21,580 bases of DNA. Origin: Granulosicoccaceae bacterium (GTDB taxonomy: Bacteria > Pseudomonadota > Gammaproteobacteria > DAOVJZ01). Shown here in pieces: positions 6,716 through 14,863 of this stretch (within the stretch, counting starts at the first letter, position 1; every line of letters starts with the position of its first letter). The position numbers and the translations under genes were made by a program. Location of the stretch: positions 1-21,580 of the forward strand of contig DAOVJZ010000003.1 of assembly GCA_030632035.1 (NCBI GenBank), in the 5' to 3' direction. The notes below the pieces were generated by a model. The model was given only the letters and a program-made list of their open reading frames with translations. It did no database searches and was not told the origin of the DNA.

Positions 6716-8146
6716 ATGCATCCTGCCTTTATTCTGACAATTCTCCTCAGCCTGTTTCCATCACTGCTATGGGCAATGCCGGGAGATGGTAAATACACCG
6801 ATCCCATTGCACCGGTAATTCTGGGTGTTACCGGTATTCTGTTCTTTGCCCTTATTGGTCGATTTCTGGCACGCAAACTAGGCCAGCCTTCGGTATTAGG
6901 TGAGTTGATCATGGGTGTTGTGGTCGGGAATATTGGTTACCAGTTGGGTTTTGATTTTGTTCAGATCCTGCGTGAGGGTGCGGCCATTTTTGATATGGTG
7001 GAACTGACACTTGCTGGTGAACCCTTGCGGGAGGCAGCCAATATTGCAATTGGTCAACCCGCTGCATCTGAAATCCTGAATATTCTACATGATCCCGGTG
7101 GTCCCGCCATGTTGCAGGTCGCGCATACGGTGGATGTGTTTTCCCGTTATGGCGTCATTTTTCTTTTGTTTTTGGTGGGGCTTGAAACCAGTATCAAGGA
7201 ACTGGGTCAGGTTGGTAAGGCATCATCACGTGTTGCCATTATTGGTGTGGTGATGCCCTTCATGCTTGGGTTTGTCGCTGCGCGTTTGTTAATGCCGGAG
7301 TTGTCACTGAATGTGGATTTGTTTGTTGCTGCGACTTTAGGTGCGACCAGTATCGGTATTACGGCACGAGTATTACAGGATCTTAACCGTACACAAACGC
7401 GGGAGGCACAGGTGATTCTGGGTGCAGCAATTATTGATGATGTTCTGGGCCTGCTGATGTTGGCCATCGTATCGGGCATTATTGTTTCTGGCGGTGTTGA
7501 ATTTTCCAATATTATTACCATCATTTTGGTGGCCAGTATGTTTCTGGTGCTGGCATTTTTGCTAGGGCCATATTTTTTGAGTTTTGTGATTAAACATTCA
7601 TGGCGGCTGGATGTTGTTGAGGCTAAAATGTTTGTCGCTTTTCTGTTTGTAATGGTGCTTGCATGGATGGCAAATCTCGCAGGGTTGGCAACCATTATCG
7701 GTGCATTCGCTGCTGGTGTAATCTTGCAGGATACGTATTTTGAACACTGGAGCAAACAGAATGAAAAACGTTATCGTATTAAGGAACTGGTTATGCCGCT
7801 GGAAGTGATTCTGGTGCCTATTTTCTTTGTACTGATGGGTATTCAGGTCAAGGTGGAAACATTTCTTGATCCTCATGTAATTATAATGGCAACGGGTTTA
7901 ACGATTGCTGCGGTGATCGGGAAACTGGTTTCAGGCTTGGGAGCAGGAAAAGGTGTACGACATCTGGCCATTGGTGCGGGTATGATTCCACGTGGAGAAG
8001 TGGGTTTGATTTTTGCGTCGATTGGCAAGAGCCTGGGTGTAATTAATGACGCCCTGTTTTCTGCGGTGGTGTTGATGGTGATTGTAACCACCATGATGAC
8101 ACCGCCACTCCTGAAATATGCAATGACATCTACAAAAAAGGCATGA
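6716..8146 (+). CDS. CPA2-family cation:proton antiporter (Kef/NapA-like)
   Basis: This is a 476-residue polytopic membrane protein that should exchange Na+ or K+ for protons. Evidence includes the first family segment FLARKLGQPSVLGELIMGVVVG, the segment IFLLFLVGLETS, and LGATSIGITARVLQDL. Further evidence is the paired aspartates Asp241-Asp242 in GAAIIDDVLGLLMLAIV, which match the ion-binding Asp pair of NapA/CPA2 exchangers, and the late MIPRGEVGLIFASIG motif with Arg. It has no RCK/TrkA-N regulatory domain, unlike KefB/C. An insert of roughly 60 mostly non-hydrophobic residues (about 82-138) separates the early helices from IFLLFLVGLETS and is larger than usual. The first 20 residues resemble a signal peptide or an extra helix; Met21 is an alternative start. 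The gene has no evident ribosome site. Confidence 0.88.
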   Translation: MHPAFILTILLSLFPSLLWAMPGDGKYTDPIAPVILGVTGILFFALIGRFLARKLGQPSVLGELIMGVVVGNIGYQLGFDFVQILREGAAIFDMVELTLAGEPLREAANIAIGQPAASEILNILHDPGGPAMLQVAHTVDVFSRYGVIFLLFLVGLETSIKELGQVGKASSRVAIIGVVMPFMLGFVAARLLMPELSLNVDLFVAATLGATSIGITARVLQDLNRTQTREAQVILGAAIIDDVLGLLMLAIVSGIIVSGGVEFSNIITIILVASMFLVLAFLLGPYFLSFVIKHSWRLDVVEAKMFVAFLFVMVLAWMANLAGLATIIGAFAAGVILQDTYFEHWSKQNEKRYRIKELVMPLEVILVPIFFVLMGIQVKVETFLDPHVIIMATGLTIAAVIGKLVSGLGAGKGVRHLAIGAGMIPRGEVGLIFASIGKSLGVINDALFSAVVLMVIVTTMMTPPLLKYAMTSTKKA

Positions 8147-8296
8147 TCTGACAGGATTATTTAATTATCCTGACTATCTTGTTGATATTTAATCAGCTTT
8201 GAATATCCATTAAACCCTCTTATAAATTAATGCTATTTGAGACATAATAGGAACAAGTCTCGTTGTCTCGTATTAATAAAAAACAAAAGAATTATC

Positions 8297-9859
8297 ATGG
8301 CAAGAATAATTACAGTAGCAAGCGGTAAAGGCGGGGTTGGTAAAACTAATCTCAGCGTTAATCTTTCAATTCAGTTGGCACAATTAGGGTATCGAACCTG
8401 TTTATTTGATGCCGATCTTGGATTGGCCAATGTCAATATCCTGCTCAAGTTACAGCCGCGTTTTACTATCAGCGATATTTTTCTTAATAATTTATCGCTG
8501 GATGATATTACGATTCGCCGACATGAGGGTATTGATATTATTCCGGGGGCGTCCGGTATGGAATACATCGCTAACCTCAATGAGGAAAGCATTAATCATC
8601 TGGTGAATGCATTTTCAAAAGCAGATGATTATGACTTTATATTATTTGATACTTCTGCCGGTGTTTCAAAAGATGTAATCTCTTTCTGTATGGCGGCCAA
8701 TGAATGTCTGGTGGTGATAACACCAGAACCCACATCAATGACAGATGCCTATTCTCTCCTGAAAATCCTGATGATGAACGGTTTTGGTGGTCGTGTGAAG
8801 GTTGTGGTCAATCAGGCAGAAGATGTGAATGAGGCAAAGCGGACTTACCAGCGTTTCCGAGACGTTGTGCTTAAACATCTTTCTATGCAAATCCATATAT
8901 TAGGTTTTATAACCCGTGATAGTTCTGTGATTGATGCAGTCAGACAACAGAAAGCGGCCATCAAGCTTTTCCCGAACGGTGTATTTAGCAAGCAGATTAG
9001 TTCAATCGCACAGCGTCTTATTGATGATTCTCCGGATAATTCACAGGATAAGGATGTAGGAACATTCTGGAGGCAGTGTATGCATTTTATTAACACACCA
9101 TTAAAACTGGTGAGCCAAAGAAGGAAGGCTGTTAAAGAACAGGAAACGAAAGTTAAACCACAGGGAATGGATACGGATACAAAGCGTTTTGTTAATAAGT
9201 TAGTCAAGCTATTGCAAATAGTGTCTGGTGAGCTGAAAGATTTACGTGGATTACTGGATACCAGTGACTTATCCAAAACACCTGAAGTGATTGAAAATGA
9301 TTTTGTAGAACAGGTGCAAGTAGAAAAACCAGTTCGGAAACCAGAGCCAAAACTAGAGCCAGAGTATCTTGCTTCACATGCTGAGCAGGTCATGGAAGCA
9401 ATTAAGTCGGGAGTGAAGGATCGCAACGTTTATTGTGACTTGAATATTCAGGATGGACTGATTCTGTCATCCGATGACAATACTGCTTTTATGCAAGCTA
9501 TAACCGAAATTACGACATATGCTGTTCGCCTTACACCACAAGGAAAACATATTCGGGTACGCGCAGAAAACATCTATGCAACCTCCAGGGAAGATTTACC
9601 TATCCCAGAAGGCAGTTATGGTCGGGTAATTATTGAAGATCAGGGAGTCGGCATGGCTGAATCTGTTCTGGTGAAATTATTACACCCATCATCAGACAAG
9701 AAAGCATCAGACTCTCCTCTGGCGCGGGCCAGTGCTCTGATTACAGGGGTAGGCGGCTATATTTCAGCGCGTTCAGAGTTGGAGGTCGGTACGGTTTATA
9801 CGTTATATATACCTATTTCACAGGCTTCCAGAGAAGAACGGGACGCGACAGCCGCCTGA
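8297..9859 (+). CDS. MinD/FlhG-like ATPase fused to a degenerate GHKL (HATPase) domain
   Basis: This is a 520-residue two-domain protein. Residues 1 to about 255 are a MinD/ParA-type ATPase closest in feel to FlhG/YlxH. The deviant Walker A is GKGGVGKTN (10-18) with its signature first Lys11; other motifs are LFDADLGLANVNILL, IIPGASGMEYIANL, and FILFDTSAGVSKDVI with VITPEPTSMTDAYSLLK. It lacks the FlhG N-terminal DQAxGLR motif, and no flagellar gene is nearby. A charged linker with a possible helix (about 280-370) follows. The C-terminal part (about 375-510) looks like a histidine-kinase ATPase: DQGVGM at Asp448 keeps the DxGxG box. The N-box position holds Tyr408 instead of Asn, and the glycine-rich G2 box is absent. 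There is no HisKA domain. The ATG at 8297 is chosen because it directly precedes the canonical ARIITVASGKGG start. Function unknown; spatial positioning or scaffold regulation is a guess. Confidence 0.8.
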   Translation: MARIITVASGKGGVGKTNLSVNLSIQLAQLGYRTCLFDADLGLANVNILLKLQPRFTISDIFLNNLSLDDITIRRHEGIDIIPGASGMEYIANLNEESINHLVNAFSKADDYDFILFDTSAGVSKDVISFCMAANECLVVITPEPTSMTDAYSLLKILMMNGFGGRVKVVVNQAEDVNEAKRTYQRFRDVVLKHLSMQIHILGFITRDSSVIDAVRQQKAAIKLFPNGVFSKQISSIAQRLIDDSPDNSQDKDVGTFWRQCMHFINTPLKLVSQRRKAVKEQETKVKPQGMDTDTKRFVNKLVKLLQIVSGELKDLRGLLDTSDLSKTPEVIENDFVEQVQVEKPVRKPEPKLEPEYLASHAEQVMEAIKSGVKDRNVYCDLNIQDGLILSSDDNTAFMQAITEITTYAVRLTPQGKHIRVRAENIYATSREDLPIPEGSYGRVIIEDQGVGMAESVLVKLLHPSSDKKASDSPLARASALITGVGGYISARSELEVGTVYTLYIPISQASREERDATAA

Positions 9860-9894
9860 AATTGACAGGAATTTCCTGAATATTTTCTTCAGCA

Positions 9895-9924
9895 CTTGAA
9901 AAATAACCAGTAACACCTTATTTA
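9895..9924 (+). promoter_or_regulatory. Sigma-32-type heat-shock promoter of htpG
   Basis: CTTGAAA (9895-9901) matches the sigma-32 -35 consensus exactly. After a 14-bp spacer, CCTTATTTA (9916-9924) matches the consensus CCCCATNTA at all but two positions. It lies 66 bp before the htpG GTG. htpG is a known sigma-32 regulon member in E. coli, so position and match reinforce each other. Confidence 0.75.
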
Positions 9925-9990
9925 TTGCATGCCGGTGTGAAGTCGGTATTTCGTATTTTGATCTGATATTGGTAATAAGGGGATGTAACC

Positions 9991-11886
9991 GTGACAGTAG
10001 AAGCACATAAGGAAACACTTGGTTTTCAAACAGAAGTTCGGCAGCTGCTGAACTTGATGATCAACTCACTCTATAGCAATAAGGAAATTTTCCTGCGCGA
10101 ACTGGTTTCTAACGGATCTGATGCGGCAGATAAATTACGATTTGAGGCCTTGTCTGATGATGCACTTTATGAAGATGACAGTGAGCTTAAAATCAGGGTC
10201 AATTTTGACAAGGATGCACGCACGATCACTATTACCGATAACGGGATCGGGATGAATCGCGAAGAAGTTATTGAAAATGTCGGCACTATTGCCAAGTCCG
10301 GTACACGCCAGTTTTTTGATTCATTAACTGGAGATCAAGCCAAGGATGCCAATTTGATTGGCCAGTTTGGTGTTGGTTTTTATTCTGCTTTTATTATTGC
10401 AGACAAAGTAATATTAACTTCACGCCGTGCTGGCCTGAGTAGTGAGCATGGTGTGTGTTGGGAATCTGCCGGTGAAGGTGAATACACACTTGAAACGGTA
10501 GATAAACCAACACGCGGCACAGAAATTATTTTACATCTACGTGAAGGTGAAGATGAGTTTCTGGAAGGTTTCCGTTTACGCTCCATCATCAAAAAATATT
10601 CTGATCATATCTCATTGCCGATTGTGATGAAGTCACAGGATGAAGAAAAGAAAGATGAAGATGAAACTGTCAACAGTGCTTCCGCTTTGTGGAGTCGAGC
10701 AAAGAACGATATCAGCGAAGAAGAATATAATGAATTTTATAAACACGTCGGTCATGATTTTCAGGATCCATTGACCCATATTCATTCACGTGTTGAGGGT
10801 AAGACTGAATACACCTCATTACTTTATATACCATCACGCGCCCCGTTTGATCTATGGGATCAGAATCAGCAGCACGGAATCAAACTATATGTGCGCCGCG
10901 TATTTATTATGGATGATGCCGATCAATTGATGCCGCGTTATTTGCGCTTTGTAAAAGGGGTAATGGATTCTGATGATTTACCTTTGAATATCTCTCGTGA
11001 AATTCTCCAGCACAATAAAGTAATCGATAGCATGCGTGCTGGTTCGGTTAAAAAAGTACTGGGTGCATTGGAAGATATAGCCAGAAATGACAGTGACAAC
11101 TATAAAATATTCTGGAAAGAATTTGGTCGTGTCATGAAAGAAGGACCGGGAGAAGATTTTTCCAACCGTGAACAGATTGCAAAATTATTGCGTTTCTCCA
11201 GCACGCAGACTGATAGTGAAGAACAGGACGTATCATTGGCAGACTATGTATCACGCATGAAGGCAGAACAGGAAAAGATTTATTTTATTACCGCAGATAG
11301 TTTTGCCGCTGCAAAGAACAGCCCACATCTGGAAGTGTTCCGTAAGAAGGGAATTGAGGTGTTATTGTTATCAGACAGGGTGGATGAATGGTTAACTTCC
11401 CACCTGACTGAATTTGATGGCAAGGCACTGGTTTCTGTTGCCCGTGGTGATCTGGATTTGGGTAATCTGGATGACAAGGAAGAAAAGGAAAAACAGAAAG
11501 AGGTTGAGAAAGGATCCGAAGATTTGGTCAAACGTGTAAAAGATATCCTTGGTGAAAAAGTAAAAGATGTACGTGTAACACATCGCCTGACAACTTCACC
11601 AGCTTGTTTGGTCGCCGATGAAAACGACATGACAGGTAATATGGAGCGTATTCTAAAATCAATTGGACAGGATGCCCCCAACATGAAGCCGATTCTGGAG
11701 CTGAATCCAGAACATGCTCTGGTCACCAGGCTGAATGATGAAAAAGATGATGTCCGTTTCACCGACTGGACCAATATCCTGTTTGATCAGGCCTTGTTGA
11801 GCGAGGGCGGTCAATTGGAAGATCCAGCCAGTTTTGTCCAGAAGCTCAATAAATTATTGCTCGAGCTTAGTACTCCATCACACTAG
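9991..11886 (+). CDS. htpG: Molecular chaperone HtpG (bacterial Hsp90)
   Basis: HtpG is a cytosolic homodimeric ATP-dependent chaperone. The 631-residue product has the N-terminal GHKL ATPase domain with canonical motifs LRELVSNGSDAADKLR, TDNGIGMNREE and GQFGVGFYSAF. The middle domain has RRVFIMDDADQLMPRYLRFVKGVMDSDDLPLNISRE, including the catalytic-loop Arg. The C-terminal dimerization domain contains RMKAEQEKIYF and ASFVQKLNKLLLEL. The length is normal. The start is GTG at 9991, preceded by an AAGGGG ribosome site at 9977-9982. The next in-frame Met would cut conserved sequence. A heat-shock promoter lies upstream and hairpin terminators downstream, so it is probably monocistronic. Confidence 0.98.
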   Translation: MTVEAHKETLGFQTEVRQLLNLMINSLYSNKEIFLRELVSNGSDAADKLRFEALSDDALYEDDSELKIRVNFDKDARTITITDNGIGMNREEVIENVGTIAKSGTRQFFDSLTGDQAKDANLIGQFGVGFYSAFIIADKVILTSRRAGLSSEHGVCWESAGEGEYTLETVDKPTRGTEIILHLREGEDEFLEGFRLRSIIKKYSDHISLPIVMKSQDEEKKDEDETVNSASALWSRAKNDISEEEYNEFYKHVGHDFQDPLTHIHSRVEGKTEYTSLLYIPSRAPFDLWDQNQQHGIKLYVRRVFIMDDADQLMPRYLRFVKGVMDSDDLPLNISREILQHNKVIDSMRAGSVKKVLGALEDIARNDSDNYKIFWKEFGRVMKEGPGEDFSNREQIAKLLRFSSTQTDSEEQDVSLADYVSRMKAEQEKIYFITADSFAAAKNSPHLEVFRKKGIEVLLLSDRVDEWLTSHLTEFDGKALVSVARGDLDLGNLDDKEEKEKQKEVEKGSEDLVKRVKDILGEKVKDVRVTHRLTTSPACLVADENDMTGNMERILKSIGQDAPNMKPILELNPEHALVTRLNDEKDDVRFTDWTNILFDQALLSEGGQLEDPASFVQKLNKLLLELSTPSH

Positions 11887-11916
11887 TATTGGGAGATTCA
11901 GCTAACATACCTCTGG

Positions 11917-11940
11917 AATCCGGTCTTTTGGGGCCGGATT
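11917..11940 (+). terminator. Hairpin terminator after htpG
   Basis: AATCCGGTC (11917-11925) pairs with GGCCGGATT (11932-11940): nine pairs including one G-U, around a 6-base loop. It is followed by a T-rich but interrupted run (AGTTGTTTTA). It starts 30 bp after the htpG stop. Confidence 0.6.
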
Positions 11941-12014
11941 AGTTGTTTTATTCACGTTAAAATACAGGTGTATTCATTAACCCACTGTAAATTAACGTAT
12001 TAAAAACACTAAAG

Positions 12015-12039
12015 AAAAGCGGCTTCGTGCCGCTTTTTT
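12015..12039. terminator. Strong intrinsic terminator between htpG and bactofilin
   Basis: AAAAGCGGC and GCCGCTTTT form a perfect nine-pair stem around the loop TTCGT, followed by a T tract ending at 12039. The A-tract on the left could make it act in both directions. It ends 38 bp before the bactofilin ATG, so that gene's promoter must overlap or follow the hairpin, or some read-through must occur. Confidence 0.85.
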
Positions 12040-12077
12040 ATTTGTATATCTAATAATAATGCTCTGGGTAGAATCAC

Positions 12078-12479
12078 ATGACAGAAAAATACAAACGCTC
12101 TCTGGATGATGTTCTGAAGTTCACATCAATGGTGGGAGAAGGTTCCTGCTTTGAAGGTCATTTTACTGGTGATGATAATTATATTGTTAACGGTGATGTG
12201 AAAGGGACGTGTGATTTGGAAGGAACCCTGGTCATTATGGAAAAGGGTTACTGGAAGGGTGATATCAAAGCTAGAATCGTGGTGATAGGTGGTACGGTAG
12301 AAGGTACTGTTGAAGCTCTGGAGAAAGTTGAGCTACGCCCCACTGCGCGGATCACAGGTGATATCAATAGCCCAAATATTGCGATTGCAACCGGAGCAGT
12401 CTTTGAAGGTGATATGCACATGCACGACGACACGCAGATCACGCACTTTGAGGAACAGCGCGAGCAGCCTTCCCCTTGA
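12078..12479 (+). CDS. Bactofilin-family cytoskeletal protein
   Basis: This is a 133-residue protein with a short polar N-terminus and a central beta-helical domain (about 20-115) built of short hydrophobic repeats around glycines (CDLEGTLVIMEKGYWKGDIKA, VVIGGTVEGTVEALEKVEL, ARITGDINSPNIAIATGAVFEGDM). This is the right-handed beta-helix pattern of the polymer-forming bactofilin family (DUF583). The short acidic, His-containing tail ends in Pro-Ser-Pro. Bactofilins assemble filaments without nucleotide, often at the membrane, and recruit cell-wall enzymes or other partners. No peptidoglycan hydrolase gene (the common partner) is adjacent, so its client is unknown. It stands alone between a terminator and the MoxR gene. 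Confidence 0.9.
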   Translation: MTEKYKRSLDDVLKFTSMVGEGSCFEGHFTGDDNYIVNGDVKGTCDLEGTLVIMEKGYWKGDIKARIVVIGGTVEGTVEALEKVELRPTARITGDINSPNIAIATGAVFEGDMHMHDDTQITHFEEQREQPSP

Positions 12480-12590
12480 TTTAACTCTCTCGTTTTAATT
12501 TCCCTTATTTCACGATTCCCGGCAGGGATATTTCTTTCCCCTGTTTCTGTTAGACTTTATATAAGTTATTAGCAGTCTTCTGGAGGAAAT

Positions 12591-13637
12591 ATGCGTCCGG
12601 CGCATTTATTAGCCGTTCTTGAGCGGGAATTTGCCAGTGTACAGGCAGGTCACCATACCCCGGTGATGTTGTGGGGGCCACCCGGTGTGGGCAAGTCCGA
12701 CATGGTAGGGCAGGTGGCAGTTCAACATGCTGTGCCTGTTATTGATGTCCGATTGTCTCAAATGGAACCTACCGATTTGCGTGGTATTCCATTTCGCAAA
12801 AACGATACTGTGGAATGGGCTATTCCAGCTATGTTGCCTGATGAAAAACGTCATGGTGCTTCCGGTATTTTGTTTCTGGATGAAATCACTTCTGCTGCAC
12901 CAACTGTATCGGCCGCGGCCTATCAATTGATTCTTGATCGTCAGTTGGGTGAATACGAAGTACCCAAAGGTTGGGTTATTTTTGCGGCAGGCAATCGCCA
13001 GGGTGATCGTGGTGTGACTTACAGTATGCCGGCGCCACTGGCGAATCGTTTTTCACATTATGAAGTTAGTGTGCATCTGGATGATTGGGTGGCATGGGCA
13101 TATAAAAATAATATTGATGAACGCGTGATTGCATTTTTACGTTTTCGACCCGAACTACTCTTTGATTTTGATCCGGCGCACAATCCGGTTGCATTTCCTT
13201 CACCACGTTCATGGGAATTTGCACATCGCGCATTACAAAAGTTTGGTGAAACACCTGATTTGCTGGTTGATGCCTTGCAATCCTGCGTGGGTCCAGCGGC
13301 AGGCATTGAATTAAAAGCCTTTGTCGATAATCTTGATAACCTGCCCGACATAGATGGTATTGTGAATGGTGAAGATATTGTTGTGCCCAAAGAAATTGAT
13401 TTGCAATATGCCGTTGCGGCTGCATTGGTTGGTCGTGCCATAAAGGCAAAGGGTAATGGCAAATCACAGGAAGTGTTTGGACACATTCTTGATTACGCAG
13501 GACGGTTTCCGCAACGCGAGATGGGTGTCATGCTGGTATCTGATATGCACCGCTCTGTTGGACAGGATCTGTTTGCCGTTCCCCAGTTTTCACAATGGGC
13601 CAAGATTGTGGCCGATGTAATGCTATATGATTCCTGA
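12591..13637 (+). CDS. MoxR-type AAA+ ATPase
   Basis: This is a 348-residue cytosolic AAA+ ATPase. Walker A is GPPGVGKS (29-36), Walker B is ILFLDE (93-98), sensor-1 Asn135 is in AAGNRQGD, and an arginine-finger candidate is Arg153 in LANRFSHYEV. An alpha-helical lid region follows. The substrate-loop signature MEPTDLRGIPF is typical of MoxR-like ATPases that pair with VWA proteins. GGAGG at 12582-12586 gives a strong ribosome site. The VWA gene starts eight bases after its stop, so the two form an operon and probably a chaperone complex, as in other MoxR-VWA pairs where the pair remodels or matures a client enzyme. The client may be the third gene's product or a sulfur-metabolism enzyme (inference). 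Confidence 0.9.
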   Translation: MRPAHLLAVLEREFASVQAGHHTPVMLWGPPGVGKSDMVGQVAVQHAVPVIDVRLSQMEPTDLRGIPFRKNDTVEWAIPAMLPDEKRHGASGILFLDEITSAAPTVSAAAYQLILDRQLGEYEVPKGWVIFAAGNRQGDRGVTYSMPAPLANRFSHYEVSVHLDDWVAWAYKNNIDERVIAFLRFRPELLFDFDPAHNPVAFPSPRSWEFAHRALQKFGETPDLLVDALQSCVGPAAGIELKAFVDNLDNLPDIDGIVNGEDIVVPKEIDLQYAVAAALVGRAIKAKGNGKSQEVFGHILDYAGRFPQREMGVMLVSDMHRSVGQDLFAVPQFSQWAKIVADVMLYDS

Positions 13638-13645
13638 CTCGATTA

Positions 13646-14863
13646 ATGAGCAACAATCAGAATATTGAAACCAAACTGGCAGCGGCACGCACCAGACTAA
13701 TTCTGGACAAACCCTTTCTCGGCGCACTGGTTTTACGTTTACCCATGATGGAGGCTGATCCGGAGTGGTGTAAAACAACCGCAACCGATGCACGCAGTTT
13801 TTATTACAATTACGAATATATAAATAGTCTCACTCTGGATGAAACCCAGTTTGTTCTGGCACATGAAGCCTTGCACTGTGCCTTGTCCCATTTTGCGCGT
13901 CGTCAACATCGTATCAAACACCGTTGGGATCTGGCCTGTGATTATGCGATTAATCCATTACTGGTCAAGGATGGATTAAAACCACCACCCAATGTTTTGT
14001 TACTGGATGAATACAATGACATGACAGCCGAAGAAATCTATCCCTGTATTGAAGATCTGGATGAAGAAACACTGGACCATCATATATATGATAATGAAAA
14101 CGAACAGGAGAGCGATCAAAATAATCGTGATCATCAACCACAGGATAAAAGTGAAGGCGAGGGAAGTAACAAACAGGAACAGGATGAAAACAGTGGTGGA
14201 AAATCAAGACCATCACCTCTGAATGAAACTGAACGCCAACAATTAAATGTGCGTTGGCAACAGCATCTGGCCGGTGCAGCTCAACAAGCAATACAAGCTG
14301 GCAAACTGGATGGTGCCTTGGCACGTATGATTGAACACTTACTCCAACCGCAATTACCGTGGCGTATGTTGCTGGCACGTTACATGACTGCAATGGGACG
14401 TGATGATTACAGTTTGTTACATCCTTCAACACGACGTGAAGGTTCAGCAATTATGCCTAGTCTCAAAAGTCATATGGTCAATATTACTGTTATTGTGGAT
14501 ACCAGTGGCTCCATAAGTGATGAAGAGTTAAATGATTTTATTACTGAAATAAATGCCATTAAGGGACAGATAAATTCCCGTATTACCCTGCACGCTTGTG
14601 ATAACCAATTAAGTAAAAATGGACCATGGACTTACGAACCATGGGAAACATTTACCTTGCCAGACAACATGCAAGGCGGTGGTGGTACCAGTTTTATTCC
14701 GGCCTTTGAATGGGCAGGACAACAAGGGATACAACCGGATTTGCTTGTTTATTTTTCAGATGCAGAAGGTGAATCTCCCGAACATGAACCCGCATTTCCT
14801 GTGTTATGGTTAATCAAGAGTAAGACAAAAACACCCTGGGGCGAACGCATCCAGCTTAACTAA
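13646..14863 (+). CDS. VWA-like protein with N-terminal metallopeptidase-like domain (DUF2201 type)
   Basis: This is a 405-residue protein with two domains. The N-terminal part (about 10-140) carries the zinc-protease motif HEALH (73-77), with RWDLACDYAINP at 93-104 as likely further ligands. This is the layout of the putative metallopeptidase domain found with VWA-like DUF2201 proteins. A very acidic, Asn/Gln-rich linker (about 135-195) separates it from a VWA domain with a MIDAS motif: DTSGS (285-289), GGGGTSF and YFSDAEG. It has no signal peptide, so it should be cytosolic. The stop codon TAA is also the left target-site copy of a 158-bp mobile element that begins at the next base. Partner: the MoxR ATPase eight bases upstream. 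Whether it still cleaves peptide bonds is unknown. Confidence 0.87.
   Translation: MSNNQNIETKLAAARTRLILDKPFLGALVLRLPMMEADPEWCKTTATDARSFYYNYEYINSLTLDETQFVLAHEALHCALSHFARRQHRIKHRWDLACDYAINPLLVKDGLKPPPNVLLLDEYNDMTAEEIYPCIEDLDEETLDHHIYDNENEQESDQNNRDHQPQDKSEGEGSNKQEQDENSGGKSRPSPLNETERQQLNVRWQQHLAGAAQQAIQAGKLDGALARMIEHLLQPQLPWRMLLARYMTAMGRDDYSLLHPSTRREGSAIMPSLKSHMVNITVIVDTSGSISDEELNDFITEINAIKGQINSRITLHACDNQLSKNGPWTYEPWETFTLPDNMQGGGGTSFIPAFEWAGQQGIQPDLLVYFSDAEGESPEHEPAFPVLWLIKSKTKTPWGERIQLN

Noticed and set aside
7207..7755. Long minus-strand frame of 182 residues inside the antiporter gene
   Set aside because: It is the mirror of a strongly conserved membrane-protein gene and its translation has no domain-like features. 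The same holds for the long minus-strand frames within htpG, the fusion ATPase gene and the VWA gene.
8152..8172. Inverted repeat CAGGAT/ATCCTG after the antiporter gene, as a terminator
   Set aside because: The stem is only six pairs with a nine-base loop and no T-tract follows; not enough to call.
8297..9100. Calling the fusion protein's N-terminal half FlhG with a flagellar role
   Set aside because: The DQAxGLR motif is missing, a second domain is fused on, and no flagellar gene is in the window.
12514..12540. Possible terminator after the bactofilin gene
   Set aside because: The TCCC-GGCA-GGGA stem is only four pairs and the following T-rich run is interrupted by C residues.
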